6,617 nt of DNA from Desulfovibrio sp. (GCA_031282465.1 JAITDR010000129.1:1-6617), one strand, 5' to 3'. Shown: positions 1 through 5,801, counted from the stretch's first letter. The notes: generated by a model from the letters alone, not told the origin. Translations and numbers: made by a program.

Positions 1-482
1 TGTGTCTGGCCGAGGTTCTTTACGGTTCGGGCCTGCGCGTGTCCGAAGCCTTGTCTCTCAACGAAGGCCGGATAAACGGCACATCCGCCACCATGCGCAT
101 TCCCGGCAAAGGCGGCAAAGAGCGTCTCGCCCCGCTTACCGACACGGCCCGCGCCGCCCTCGACGTATGGCTTGAGCAGCGCCCGCTTCTGGCGGACCCA
201 GCCGAACGCGCCCTGTTCGTCGGCGAACGCGGCCGCCGCCTGAACCGCCGCGAAGCCTTGCGCATTCTCGACAGGCTCTGCCGACAGGCCGGGTTGCCCC
301 AGACCGTGTCCCCCCACGCCCTGCGGCACTCTTTCGCTACCCATCTGCTGGAAGCAGGCGCGGACCTGCGCAGCGTCCAGGAACTCATGGGACACTCCCG
401 CCTGAGTACCACCCAACGCTATACCCACCTCAATCTCGCCCACCTCACCGCCGTGTACGATAAAGCCCACCCCAAAAGCTGA
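1..482 (+). CDS. xerC: Tyrosine recombinase XerC, C-terminal part (gene begins before the window)
   Basis: Site-specific tyrosine recombinase that would act with a partner at dif sites to resolve chromosome dimers. The open frame runs in from the window edge (first whole codon at 3) and ends at TGA 480-482. A GTG at 39 is internal, because the codons before it already encode the conserved block LLYGSGLRVSE-type (here VLYGSGLRVSE). The catalytic set is present: Arg at 36-38, Lys in GKGGKER (108-110), His-x-x-Arg in HALRHSF (His 315-317, Arg 324-326), His in MGHS (393-395) and the nucleophilic Tyr in TQRYTHL (420-422). The C-terminus HLTAVYDKAHP closely resembles E. coli XerC (HLASVYDAAHP), which favours XerC over XerD or a phage integrase. 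The N-terminal SAM-like domain is off the window. It converges on folC. The family call is firm; the exact XerC name is inference. Confidence 0.9.
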   Translation, partial: CLAEVLYGSGLRVSEALSLNEGRINGTSATMRIPGKGGKERLAPLTDTARAALDVWLEQRPLLADPAERALFVGERGRRLNRREALRILDRLCRQAGLPQTVSPHALRHSFATHLLEAGADLRSVQELMGHSRLSTTQRYTHLNLAHLTAVYDKAHPKS

Positions 483-515
483 CGACGCGGCGTTTTTAGC
501 GGAATTTTTTTTCTT

Positions 516-544
516 TTTGGGGAGGGAATGATTCCCTCCCCAAA
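516..544. repeat. Perfect 13-bp inverted repeat with 3-nt loop between xerC and folC
   Basis: The arm TTTGGGGAGGGAA (516-528) and its exact complement TTCCCTCCCCAAA (532-544) flank a TGA loop. This is a very stable hairpin in RNA from either strand and lies between two convergent genes, where a bidirectional terminator would be expected. However, the T-rich tract (505-518, T8-C-T5) lies before the hairpin on the plus strand, so neither strand has the classic hairpin followed by a run of U beyond the three stem-end bases. It may be a transcript end, an mRNA 3' stabiliser, or a copy of an intergenic repeat family. The rest of 483-677 shows no gene. Confidence 0.6.
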
Positions 545-677
545 CCCCACCTCAATTTTCGGAGGGCGTTTGCGAATTCCGGCAACCTTGCTGAAATCGG
601 CGGTGCAGGGGCATCATCGGTCTTGCGCCGACTCAGATCGACCTGTCGGGTCCGGGGCGGAGCCTCGAACAGCCCGT

Positions 678-2138
678 TCATTCCGTCAGGTATTTCGGGC
701 AGAGCGCGAACAATTCCGCGAGGAGGTAGAGCGACCCGCAGATGAGCAGGGGGTTGGCGGGGGCGCCGCCTGTGGGGGATTCGGGCAGTCGTTCGATGAC
801 GGCGGTTGATGCACGGCGCAGGGCTTCGGCGAGGGAAGGCACGGCGCAGGCGTTCAGGCCGGCGAGCGCAGCGAGTTCATGGGGATCGGCTGCGCGCGGG
901 TTGCCGGCGATAGGGGGTATAAAAATCGGGCCGGTGGCCAAGGAGCGGAGGAGGGGGAGCATGTCGACAATTCTTTTGTCTTGGAGGCAAGAAAATATCA
1001 CGGCTCCCGGCGCTGTGCCGGAGGCGGCGAGGCTTTCGCCGAGGGCGGCCAGACCGTGCGGGTTGTGTGCCCCGTCCAGGAGCAGGGGAGGGCGGCCTGA
1101 AGGGAATAGGGCGGCTTCAGTCGGCCCGAGAGATGTATGGGGCAGGGGAGGGATCAGCTGCATTCGTCCGGGCAGCCGGGCGCGTGCGAGGGCGCGCGCT
1201 TCGGCGTCGTGGTCCGGGGCACCGGCGAGGCGTTCCATGACCGGAGGAGGAAACATTGTGTTGCGGACAAGGGTGCGGAAGGCGGCAAGGGCCAGGCGGG
1301 CGTTGGCAAGCTGGTGTTTGCCGGGCATGACGGGAGCGGCGTTCAGAGGGAGGGGCAGAGATTCGTCGATGAGGATGAACGGCGCGTTGAGCGCGGCGGC
1401 GCGGCGTTGGAGTTCGAGCAGGGCTTCCGGGGTTTGGGGGCCGCTGAGGACAGGTTTGCCGGGGCGCACGGCGCCTGCCTTGTCCTCGGCAATATCTTTG
1501 AGGGTAGGTCCGAGTACGGCTTCATGGTCCATGCCGATGGGAGTAAACAGCACCATATCGGCTTTCATGGCGCTTACGGCATCAAAGCGTCCGCCCAGGC
1601 CGCTTTCCATGACGGCCATATCTACGTCGGCGGTCGCAAAGGCTTCGGAGGAGATGCAGGTGACGAGTTCGAACCAGCTCAGGTCGGCGCCTCCGGCGGC
1701 CATGACGCGCTCGGCCGCGTCGAGCCATGCGCTGTCGGGGAGCGGGATGCCGTTGATGCTCAGGCGTTCGCGCAGAGAGAGGAAATGCGGGGAGATGTGC
1801 AGGCCGGTTTTAAGACCGTGTTCTTCGGCTGTGCGGGCAAGCATGACGCTGGTCGAGCCTTTGCCGTTGGTGCCTGCAACTTGAACGGCGACATGCGGGG
1901 GGGGCGCCGGGCGCAGGCGGTGGAGAACAGCCCGGACGCGTTCGGTACCGGGGGTCATGCGGAAGAGGTCCAGGCTGTCCAGCCGGCGTTCGAGAGCGGC
2001 AAAATCCGAAAAAACGCGGAGGGCGGGCGTGTCGGTCGAGCGCGCGGTACCTGGCGTTGGGGATGCGCTCCTACGGGCAGAGACGACTGTCGTTGAAGAC
2101 GCGCCGGCAGGGCACGGGGTGCGGGGCGTTGCAGGCAC
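678..2138 (-). CDS. folC: Bifunctional dihydrofolate synthase / folylpolyglutamate synthase
   Basis: Cytoplasmic Mur-ligase-family enzyme that joins L-glutamate to dihydropteroate to make dihydrofolate and then lengthens the glutamate tail, using ATP. 486 residues. Visible motifs in family order: P-loop GTNGKGST (89-96), SPH (116-118), ESGLGGRFDA (178-187; the family usually has E-GLGGRLDAT), GMDH (202-205), EDKAGA (218-223), PGR (323-325), LDGAHNPHG (354-362), a DKR after a hydrophobic strand (387-389) and the C-terminal ICGSLYLLAE (466-475). The only usable start is GTG at 2136-2138; the next in-frame ATG (residue 61) would remove conserved helix 1 (FSDFAALERRLDSL). This leaves about 40 poorly conserved Thr/Ser/Pro/Arg-rich residues at the front. 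The start lies 5 bp after the stop of the CYTH gene with no good Shine-Dalgarno sequence, so coupled translation is likely. TGA is at 678-680. Confidence 0.95.
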   Translation of the reverse strand: MPATPRTPCPAGASSTTVVSARRSASPTPGTARSTDTPALRVFSDFAALERRLDSLDLFRMTPGTERVRAVLHRLRPAPPPHVAVQVAGTNGKGSTSVMLARTAEEHGLKTGLHISPHFLSLRERLSINGIPLPDSAWLDAAERVMAAGGADLSWFELVTCISSEAFATADVDMAVMESGLGGRFDAVSAMKADMVLFTPIGMDHEAVLGPTLKDIAEDKAGAVRPGKPVLSGPQTPEALLELQRRAAALNAPFILIDESLPLPLNAAPVMPGKHQLANARLALAAFRTLVRNTMFPPPVMERLAGAPDHDAEARALARARLPGRMQLIPPLPHTSLGPTEAALFPSGRPPLLLDGAHNPHGLAALGESLAASGTAPGAVIFSCLQDKRIVDMLPLLRSLATGPIFIPPIAGNPRAADPHELAALAGLNACAVPSLAEALRRASTAVIERLPESPTGGAPANPLLICGSLYLLAELFALCPKYLTE

Positions 2139-2143
2139 TGCGC

Positions 2144-2791
2144 TCAGGCCCGCCGGCGGGCGAAGGGGTCAAGAACCAAAGAGGCGTTCGCGTAGCGCGG
2201 GTCGCCGGTCACTTCCGTCCCCACCCAGTTCGGCGGGAGAAGAGGGGTATTGCAGTTGTCGAGTTCGATTTCAATGAGGACGAGTCCGAGGTTCTCGCCG
2301 ATGAACTCGTCAATTTCCCAGACATGCGGCGGCAGTTCTACGCAGTGGCGTATTTTTTCCACAAAGGGGCGCAGGGCGAGTGTTTCCAGCAGGGTGGAAG
2401 CTTCGCGCACGGGGATGGGGAACTCGAATTCGGCTCTCGTTGCGCCTCGACTTTTTCCTTTGACGGTCAGGAAGCCGCGGCCTGCGGGACTGCTTCCGGG
2501 TTTTTCGCGGAGCAGGCTAGGGGAAGTTGAAGGATAATCGTTGATATTTACGTAACGAGCGTCGTTTTTTTCCCGGAGCGGGTCAGAGGGGTCTACGGGG
2601 GGCGCGATCCCTTGAATCTCTTCGCAAAGGCGTACGCGTACGGTTCTTTCCGGGTCAAGGTTGAGGTAACCTTGGCGGATATGCAGGCGTGTTGCCGGGA
2701 GTGTGCGCCAGCCGTCGTGGGCCGGGAGAAATTTTCTTTCGATTTCTGTAAATTCCGGGGGGCAGATACTGTTGTTTCCGGCAAGCGTCAT
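2144..2791 (-). CDS. CYTH-domain (triphosphate tunnel metalloenzyme family) protein
   Basis: Members of this superfamily bind triphosphates in a beta-barrel tunnel lined with acidic and basic residues; they include inorganic triphosphatases, class IV adenylate cyclases and thiamine triphosphatase. 215 residues. The signature ExExK is Glu16-Ile-Glu18-Arg-Lys20, followed by the paired arginines in TVRVR (50-54), the basic strand TVKGKS (109-114), the acidic strand RAEFEF (119-124), EKIRH (145-149), WEIDEF (159-163 for the core) and LIEIELD (172-178). The C-terminal VTGDPRYANASL (194-205) is also typical. Residues about 61-105, between VRVR and TVKGK, form an extra low-complexity loop absent from compact members. 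ATG at 2789-2791 lies 3 bp beyond the stop of the upstream gene. An inorganic tripolyphosphatase role is the most likely guess; the substrate cannot be read from sequence. Confidence 0.85.
   Translation of the reverse strand: MTLAGNNSICPPEFTEIERKFLPAHDGWRTLPATRLHIRQGYLNLDPERTVRVRLCEEIQGIAPPVDPSDPLREKNDARYVNINDYPSTSPSLLREKPGSSPAGRGFLTVKGKSRGATRAEFEFPIPVREASTLLETLALRPFVEKIRHCVELPPHVWEIDEFIGENLGLVLIEIELDNCNTPLLPPNWVGTEVTGDPRYANASLVLDPFARRRA
2477..2614 (-). other. Insertion-like segment inside the CYTH coding sequence
   Basis: This in-frame stretch encodes residues about 60-105. It separates two strands of the CYTH barrel that are normally joined by a short turn. The encoded peptide is rich in Pro, Ser, Asp and Asn and contains LREK twice (at about 72-75 and 94-97). 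Locally the DNA is less GC-rich than the gene around it (around 2530-2570, including a run of T). It reads as a loop expansion or an old in-frame insertion. No terminal repeats or target duplication were found by eye. Confidence 0.35.
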
Positions 2792-2794
2792 GAT

Positions 2795-3151
2795 TCAATC
2801 CATCGGGATCGCCACGTTCGGCACAGGTGCGGGGACAGCTGCATTCGGCACAGGTGCGGGGGCAGCCGGGGTCGTGGAGGCGGGAGCAGCCGCGGCAGGG
2901 GGCGCGGGCGGGATGTATTCGTCCGATTCATAGGAGGTTAGGGGGAAGCCGAGGAACACTCCGCCGAAGGAGCGGTGCCTGAACCCGCTGCCGCCCCAGA
3001 TGCCGATGGACGGGATATATGCGCCGCTGTTGAAGTAGGCGGCGCCTGCGCCGCCGGTACCGAGCCCCACGGCGACACTGCTTTCCCTGTCCGCGCAGGA
3101 CGCGGATGAAATCGGGAGCAGGCAGAGCAGAAGAAGAGCGGCTTTGTTCAT
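2795..3151 (-). CDS. Small secreted Gly-rich protein with Pro/Ala repeat tail
   Basis: I do not recognise a family. The start is taken as ATG 3149-3151 (118 residues), not the ATG six bases earlier at 3157: AAGGA on the minus strand sits 7 nt before the former and only 1 nt before the latter. The N-terminus is an export signal, MNK, then a Leu-rich core to about residue 14, then SSASCAD. Cleavage could be by signal peptidase I near Ala17-Ala20, or Cys19 could be lipidated, although SASC is a poor lipobox. Residues 25-70 are rich in Gly and aromatics (GLGTGGAGAAYF, GIWGGSGF), like a small beta-rich envelope protein. From residue 80 the tail is almost only Pro, Ala, Val and Asn with a repeated PAPVPN motif. 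It leads the CYTH-folC operon, ending 3 bp before the next start. The envelope location is inference. Confidence 0.7.
   Translation of the reverse strand: MNKAALLLLCLLPISSASCADRESSVAVGLGTGGAGAAYFNSGAYIPSIGIWGGSGFRHRSFGGVFLGFPLTSYESDEYIPPAPPAAAAPASTTPAAPAPVPNAAVPAPVPNVAIPMD
2817..2866 (-). repeat. Two tandem copies of a 27-bp coding repeat
   Basis: Two units begin at 2817 and 2844. Over the first 23 bases they differ at one position (ttcggcacaggtgcgggg is shared exactly). They encode the nine-residue pattern PAPVPN-A/V-A-V/I in the tail of the small secreted protein. The period is a multiple of three, so changes in copy number would lengthen or shorten the tail without a frameshift. Confidence 0.7.
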
Positions 3152-3157
3152 CACCAT

Positions 3158-3490
3158 TTCCTTATTGTGTTTTGCAAGTTCTGCTTTCCGTCAGCCCGCC
3201 GACCGTTTCCCAGTGAAGCAGGGAATGCTGTTCAGGTACCCTTTTTTCCGAGGAGGAGCAAGACGCCGGACTTTTGAAGACCGGGTGTTCCGGGAGTTCC
3301 ACCCTTGCCAAAGCTTGCCGGCTGTGGCAAGACAAAGCCGGATTCGTGTGCGGCCCGTGTTGCCCCTGCGCGGTTCGACATGCTGCGGCGCAGCCGGCGG
3401 CCCGGCGCGCGATGCGGGCTCGCCTGCGGCAATGTCGTCCCCTTGAGTGGGCCATACGGTCCCGGCATCGGGCAAGCAGCGTTTCACAAA
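3158..3490. other. Gene-free stretch between the folC operon and tRNA-Leu
   Basis: About 330 bp. Open frames cross it on both strands, but none has a ribosome binding site or a protein-like composition, and several run straight through the tRNA. A perfect 7-bp inverted repeat, CTTGCCA (3304-3310) and TGGCAAG (3325-3331), with a 14-nt spacer is the clearest structure. No T-run follows it on either strand. The promoter of the minus-strand operon and that of the tRNA must lie here, but I see no box pair close enough to consensus to place them. Confidence 0.5.
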
Positions 3491-3576
3491 GGCCGGGTGG
3501 CGAAATGGTATACGCATCGCACTCAAAATGCGACGTTCTTACGGACATGAGAGTTCGAATCTCTCCCCGGCTACCA
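3491..3576 (+). tRNA. tRNA-Leu, anticodon CAA, CCA encoded
   Basis: 86 nt, class II tRNA. Acceptor stem 3491-3497 (GGCCGGG) pairs with 3566-3572 (CCCGGCT), with a G-U wobble at the first pair. Discriminator A is at 3573 and CCA at 3574-3576. The anticodon stem TCGCA/TGCGA (3517-3521 and 3529-3533) encloses the loop CTCAAAA, with anticodon CAA at 3524-3526, which reads UUG. A long variable arm folds as GTTC-TTAC-GGAC and its core TTCTTACGGAC is typical of bacterial leucine tRNAs. The T arm is GAGAG-TTCGAAT-CTCTC (3549-3565). The tRNA points toward the integrase and its 3' end is the expected integration site of the downstream element. G1-U72 instead of G1-C72 is unusual for tRNA-Leu. Confidence 0.93.
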
Positions 3577-3580
3577 AGAT
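3549..3580 (+). other. Probable attachment site (attL) at the tRNA-Leu 3' end
   Basis: P4-type integrases commonly recombine in the 3' half of a tRNA gene, and the element's attP carries a copy that restores the tRNA. The integrase at 3824 lies 247 bp downstream of this tRNA in the same orientation, the standard layout. The core would be the T-arm/acceptor segment with CCA. No second copy of this segment occurs in the window (only 8-9-base fragments around ccccggc), so the other end of the element lies beyond 6617 and the exact crossover cannot be fixed here. Confidence 0.55.
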
Positions 3581-3591
3581 TTACTCCAAGA

Positions 3592-3634
3592 AAGCCCCGT
3601 AAAGTCTAAAAAGCCTTGCGGGGCTTCACTTTTA
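3592..3634 (+). terminator. Rho-independent terminator after tRNA-Leu
   Basis: AAGCCCCGTAA (3592-3602) pairs with TTGCGGGGCTT (3616-3626), 11 bp with one G-U pair and a 13-nt loop, followed by CACTTTTAC. It sits 15 nt beyond the tRNA CCA and would end the tRNA transcript before the integrase control region. If integration is at the tRNA 3' end, this terminator belongs to the element, not to the host locus. Confidence 0.7.
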
Positions 3635-3671
3635 CAAGAATAGTTTCTCCAGCGTCCTCTACAAAAGTCCA

Positions 3672-3700
3672 TTGACATACCGACGATTCGACGGTATATA
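3672..3700 (+). promoter_or_regulatory. Sigma70-type promoter of the integrase gene
   Basis: A consensus -35 box TTGACA (3672-3677) and a TATATA -10 box (3695-3700) are separated by exactly 17 bp. Transcription would begin near 3707, giving a leader of about 115 nt before the integrase ATG. A weaker second pair, TTGTCG (3774-3779) and TAAAGT (3796-3801) with a 16-bp spacer, could serve as a closer promoter. Confidence 0.65.
3677..3697. promoter_or_regulatory. Palindromic operator overlapping the integrase promoter
   Basis: A 21-bp near-perfect dyad: ATACCG-A-CGA, central T, TCG-A-CGGTAT. Nine of ten base pairs around the centre (3687) are symmetrical. It begins at the last base of the -35 box, fills the spacer and covers half of the -10 box, so a bound dimeric protein would block RNA polymerase. 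The same half-site ATACCG recurs at 3708, 3730 and, inverted, at 3778. The binding protein could be the integrase itself, an excisionase or an element repressor. Confidence 0.6.
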
Positions 3701-3728
3701 TGGCGGCATACCGCTTCCCGAAAAATTC

Positions 3729-3784
3729 AATACCGACAATGTATAGGCTTTGCGGCTCAAGGCTTTGCGTGGGTTGTCGGTATT
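3729..3784. repeat. Perfect 11-bp inverted repeat in the integrase leader, with direct repeats inside
   Basis: AATACCGACAA (3729-3739) is repeated in inverse orientation as TTGTCGGTATT (3774-3784), separated by 34 bp. Within the spacer, GGCTTTGCG occurs twice (3746-3754 and 3761-3769, 15-bp period). Both inverted arms contain the ATACCG motif of the promoter palindrome. It could be a pair of arm-type integrase binding sites, looping operator sites, or an mRNA leader hairpin ahead of the integrase ribosome binding site. Confidence 0.6.
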
Positions 3785-3823
3785 TTCCGTCCGGGTAAAG
3801 TCGAAATGCCGTGAGGTACCGCC

Positions 3824-5110
3824 ATGAAGCTTACCGATGCCGCAATCAGAGCAGTAAAACCTACTGAAAAAGCTCAAAAAATTTTCGACGGCGGGGGGTT
3901 ATACCTTCTGGTCGTGCCTACCGGCGGCAAACTTTGGAGGCTTGATTACCGGTTCGCGGGCAAGCGCAAAACCTTGGCTCTTGGCAGCTACCCCGCCGTT
4001 TCCTTGAAAGATGCCCGTGCCCGCCGGGAAAAGGCCAAGGAACAGCTTGCCGTGGGTATTGACCCCGGCGCGCATAAGCAGGCCGTCAAAGCCGCCGTAA
4101 GATCTGAATCGGAAAACAGTTTTGAAGTCATTGGACGGGAATGGTTCGGCAAGCATTCCCCGCAATGGGCTGATACTCATCGGCGCCATACACTCGCGTA
4201 CCTTGAAAAAGATATTTTTCCTCTACTTGGAGGATACCCTGTCAACGGCATCACGGCACCGCAACTTTTAAACGTATTGAGGGGCATGGAATCAAGGGGT
4301 GCTCCCAGCGCCGCTCGTAAAATGCGCCAGACTTGCGGCCAAATCTTCCGCTATGCCGTTGCAACCGGAAGAGCAGAGCATGATTCCTCTGCCGGTCTGA
4401 AAGATGCTCTCGCGCCGCGCCAAGTACGTAATTTCCCCAGTATCAAGGAACCGGCGGCTATTGGTGCGTTGCTCCGCGATATAGAGGCTTACAACAGCAA
4501 TACTGTAATCCGTGCGGCGCTACGCCTTGCCCCGTATGTATTCGTCAGGCCGGGAGAACTGCGGCGGGCAGAATGGGCGGAATTTGATTTGGAAAAAGCG
4601 GAATGGCGGATACCTGCGGAGCGGATGAAAATGCGGGTGGTGCATATCGTGCCGTTGGCCCGGCAGGTGGTAAACATCCTGGAAGATTTGCGTCAATACA
4701 CCGGAGGCTCACGCTTTCTATTTCCATCTATGAGGGCTGCTTCAGCGCCTATCAGCGATATGACATTACTGGCCGGGCTACGCCGCCTTGGGTACGGTAA
4801 GGATGAAATGACCGTTCACGGCTTTCGGAGCATGGCGTCAACATTGCTGAATGAACAAGGGTACAATCGTGATTGGATTGAACGTCAGCTTGCGCACGGT
4901 GAGCGTGATGCCGTTCGCGCGGCATACAATTACGCGCAATATCTCTCAGAGCGCCGGCGCATGATGCAGGAGTGGGCCGATTATCTGGACGGACTGCGGG
5001 ACGAAAAAGTGACTGTGGACACTTTCATCCCTGATCTACCACATACTCCTGTCAGACCACCGTCAGGCAGACCGAACTTGGTTGTCCGGCGAGGCGGCAA
5101 GGCAAAGTAG
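3824..5110 (+). CDS. int: P4-type integrase (tyrosine recombinase with DUF4102 arm-binding domain)
   Basis: Catalyses integration, and with a cofactor excision, of the element at the tRNA-Leu. 428 residues, usual length for the family. Residues 1-90 are the arm-type DNA-binding domain (LTDAAIRAVKP, DGGGLYLLV, W-LDYRF-GKRKTLALGSYP, LKDARARREKAK). Residues about 95-200 are the core-binding domain and about 210-385 the catalytic domain. Catalytic residues: Arg242 (VRPGEL), Lys269 (RMKM), His332 and Arg335 (HGFR), His358 (LAHGE) and the nucleophile Tyr368 (RAAYN). The tail YLSERRRMMQEWADYLDGL is typical of P4 integrases. GAGGT (3813-3817) lies 6 nt before ATG 3824, and an upstream palindrome suggests repression. 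The last 35 residues are Pro/Arg-rich and not conserved in the family as I know it. The gene appears intact and so potentially active. Confidence 0.96.
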   Translation: MKLTDAAIRAVKPTEKAQKIFDGGGLYLLVVPTGGKLWRLDYRFAGKRKTLALGSYPAVSLKDARARREKAKEQLAVGIDPGAHKQAVKAAVRSESENSFEVIGREWFGKHSPQWADTHRRHTLAYLEKDIFPLLGGYPVNGITAPQLLNVLRGMESRGAPSAARKMRQTCGQIFRYAVATGRAEHDSSAGLKDALAPRQVRNFPSIKEPAAIGALLRDIEAYNSNTVIRAALRLAPYVFVRPGELRRAEWAEFDLEKAEWRIPAERMKMRVVHIVPLARQVVNILEDLRQYTGGSRFLFPSMRAASAPISDMTLLAGLRRLGYGKDEMTVHGFRSMASTLLNEQGYNRDWIERQLAHGERDAVRAAYNYAQYLSERRRMMQEWADYLDGLRDEKVTVDTFIPDLPHTPVRPPSGRPNLVVRRGGKAK

Positions 5111-5156
5111 TTTTGCATCCAACAAGCATGGCCATACGTTTTGCGGTGAAGCGGCT

Positions 5157-5199
5157 GCCCGCACGGCCTGGAACCCAAACCGCGCGGGCGTCATTTCAT
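5157..5199 (+). terminator. Hairpin after the integrase gene, probable terminator
   Basis: GCCCGCACGG (5157-5166) pairs with CCGCGCGGGC (5180-5189), nine of ten positions, with a 13-nt loop. On the plus strand it is followed by GTCATTTCATT, a weak T-rich tail, 46 bp after the integrase stop. It also lies just past the stop of the convergent gene ending at 5200, but the minus-strand side has no T-run, so it fits a terminator for the integrase better. Confidence 0.5.
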
Positions 5200-5703
5200 T
5201 CAGTCGTCGCTCTCGCCTTTGCGAGGGGCTCCCCTGTCCGCATTGTCACGCGGGGAGGTCGCAGGCCGGGTGCGCATATTCGGGATACGGCCCGCTTCCA
5301 GAATCGGCAGACCGGCTTCGGTCGGGATGTACACCACCTGCGGATTGGCGCCTTCATGCAGACCCTGGATCCAGAGATAGCGCAGATACGCCTCGTTGCC
5401 GTGCAGCGAATCACCGATAATCTTGTTGCCCTGCGCAACACCTTTGGCCCGCTCTACCTCCGCTTCGGCCAGCATGCGGGCGGATTCTTTCTTGGCCTCG
5501 GCTTCCTGAACCGCAATTTGCCGATTGGCCTTGGCCCTGGCCAATTCCGCTTCTCCTCTCAGCCCCTGACGATAAACACCGTACCACGGCAAGCCGAGCG
5601 CAGCGCCGATGCCGATGACGGTCAGCACAACAATCAGAGTACGGACTGCGCCGACCATCTCGGCATTGCTGCACTCCGGCTCTTTTTTGTTCTCCATTGC
5701 CAT
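5200..5703 (-). CDS. Membrane-anchored coiled-coil protein resembling the tail of SPFH (stomatin/prohibitin/HflK) proteins
   Basis: 167 residues. The start is ATG 5701-5703, set by AAGGAGGT 6 nt upstream; earlier in-frame starts lack such a site. A hydrophobic segment (about 17-43, VRTLIVVLTVIGIGAALGL at its core) anchors the protein. It is followed by a charged Ala/Glu/Lys/Arg helix (about 48-92) with QEAEAKKESARMLAEAEVERA, then IIGDSLHGNEAYLRYLWIQGL (94-114, core) and VYIPTEAGLPILEAGR (124-139). SPFH proteins end with just such an Ala/Glu coiled coil and a Y-x-WI-type segment, but here the SPFH beta domain is missing. From memory, similar short proteins occur in prophages, often labelled membrane protease subunit; I could not check this. 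The last 30 residues are polar and probably disordered. It is last in a three-gene minus-strand cluster that converges on the integrase. Its function is unknown. Confidence 0.8.
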   Translation of the reverse strand: MAMENKKEPECSNAEMVGAVRTLIVVLTVIGIGAALGLPWYGVYRQGLRGEAELARAKANRQIAVQEAEAKKESARMLAEAEVERAKGVAQGNKIIGDSLHGNEAYLRYLWIQGLHEGANPQVVYIPTEAGLPILEAGRIPNMRTRPATSPRDNADRGAPRKGESDD

Positions 5704-5801
5704 AATGGACCTCCTTGTGGTTGAGTGTTTCCCCGGCACGGAACGGCGTATGCCCCGCCCTGCACGGCTCAAGTATTTGATCAGGCATTTTGAAAATCAC
5801 G

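Noticed and set aside
496..681. 61-codon minus-strand frame whose ATG overlaps the folC stop as ATGA
   Set aside because: It runs through the strong palindrome and A-tract (ending PPQKEKKFR); composition is not protein-like and it is better explained as folC downstream sequence.
742..2096. Long plus-strand open frames (380 and 319 codons) antisense to folC
   Set aside because: folC carries every family motif in order on the other strand; these frames are rich in Arg/Gly/Ala/Ser and are a by-product of high GC.
2057..2941. Plus-strand frames opposite the CYTH gene and the small secreted protein
   Set aside because: The minus-strand genes have motifs, a signal peptide and operon spacing; the antisense frames have none.
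3144..3609. Several frames on both strands across 3158-3490 and the tRNA
   Set aside because: They overlap a complete tRNA-Leu, lack ribosome binding sites and show Arg/Cys-rich composition.
5728..5740. Possible second copy of the tRNA 3' end (ccccggc-type match) as attR
   Set aside because: Only about 8 bases agree with 3565-3573, which is expected by chance in GC-rich DNA.
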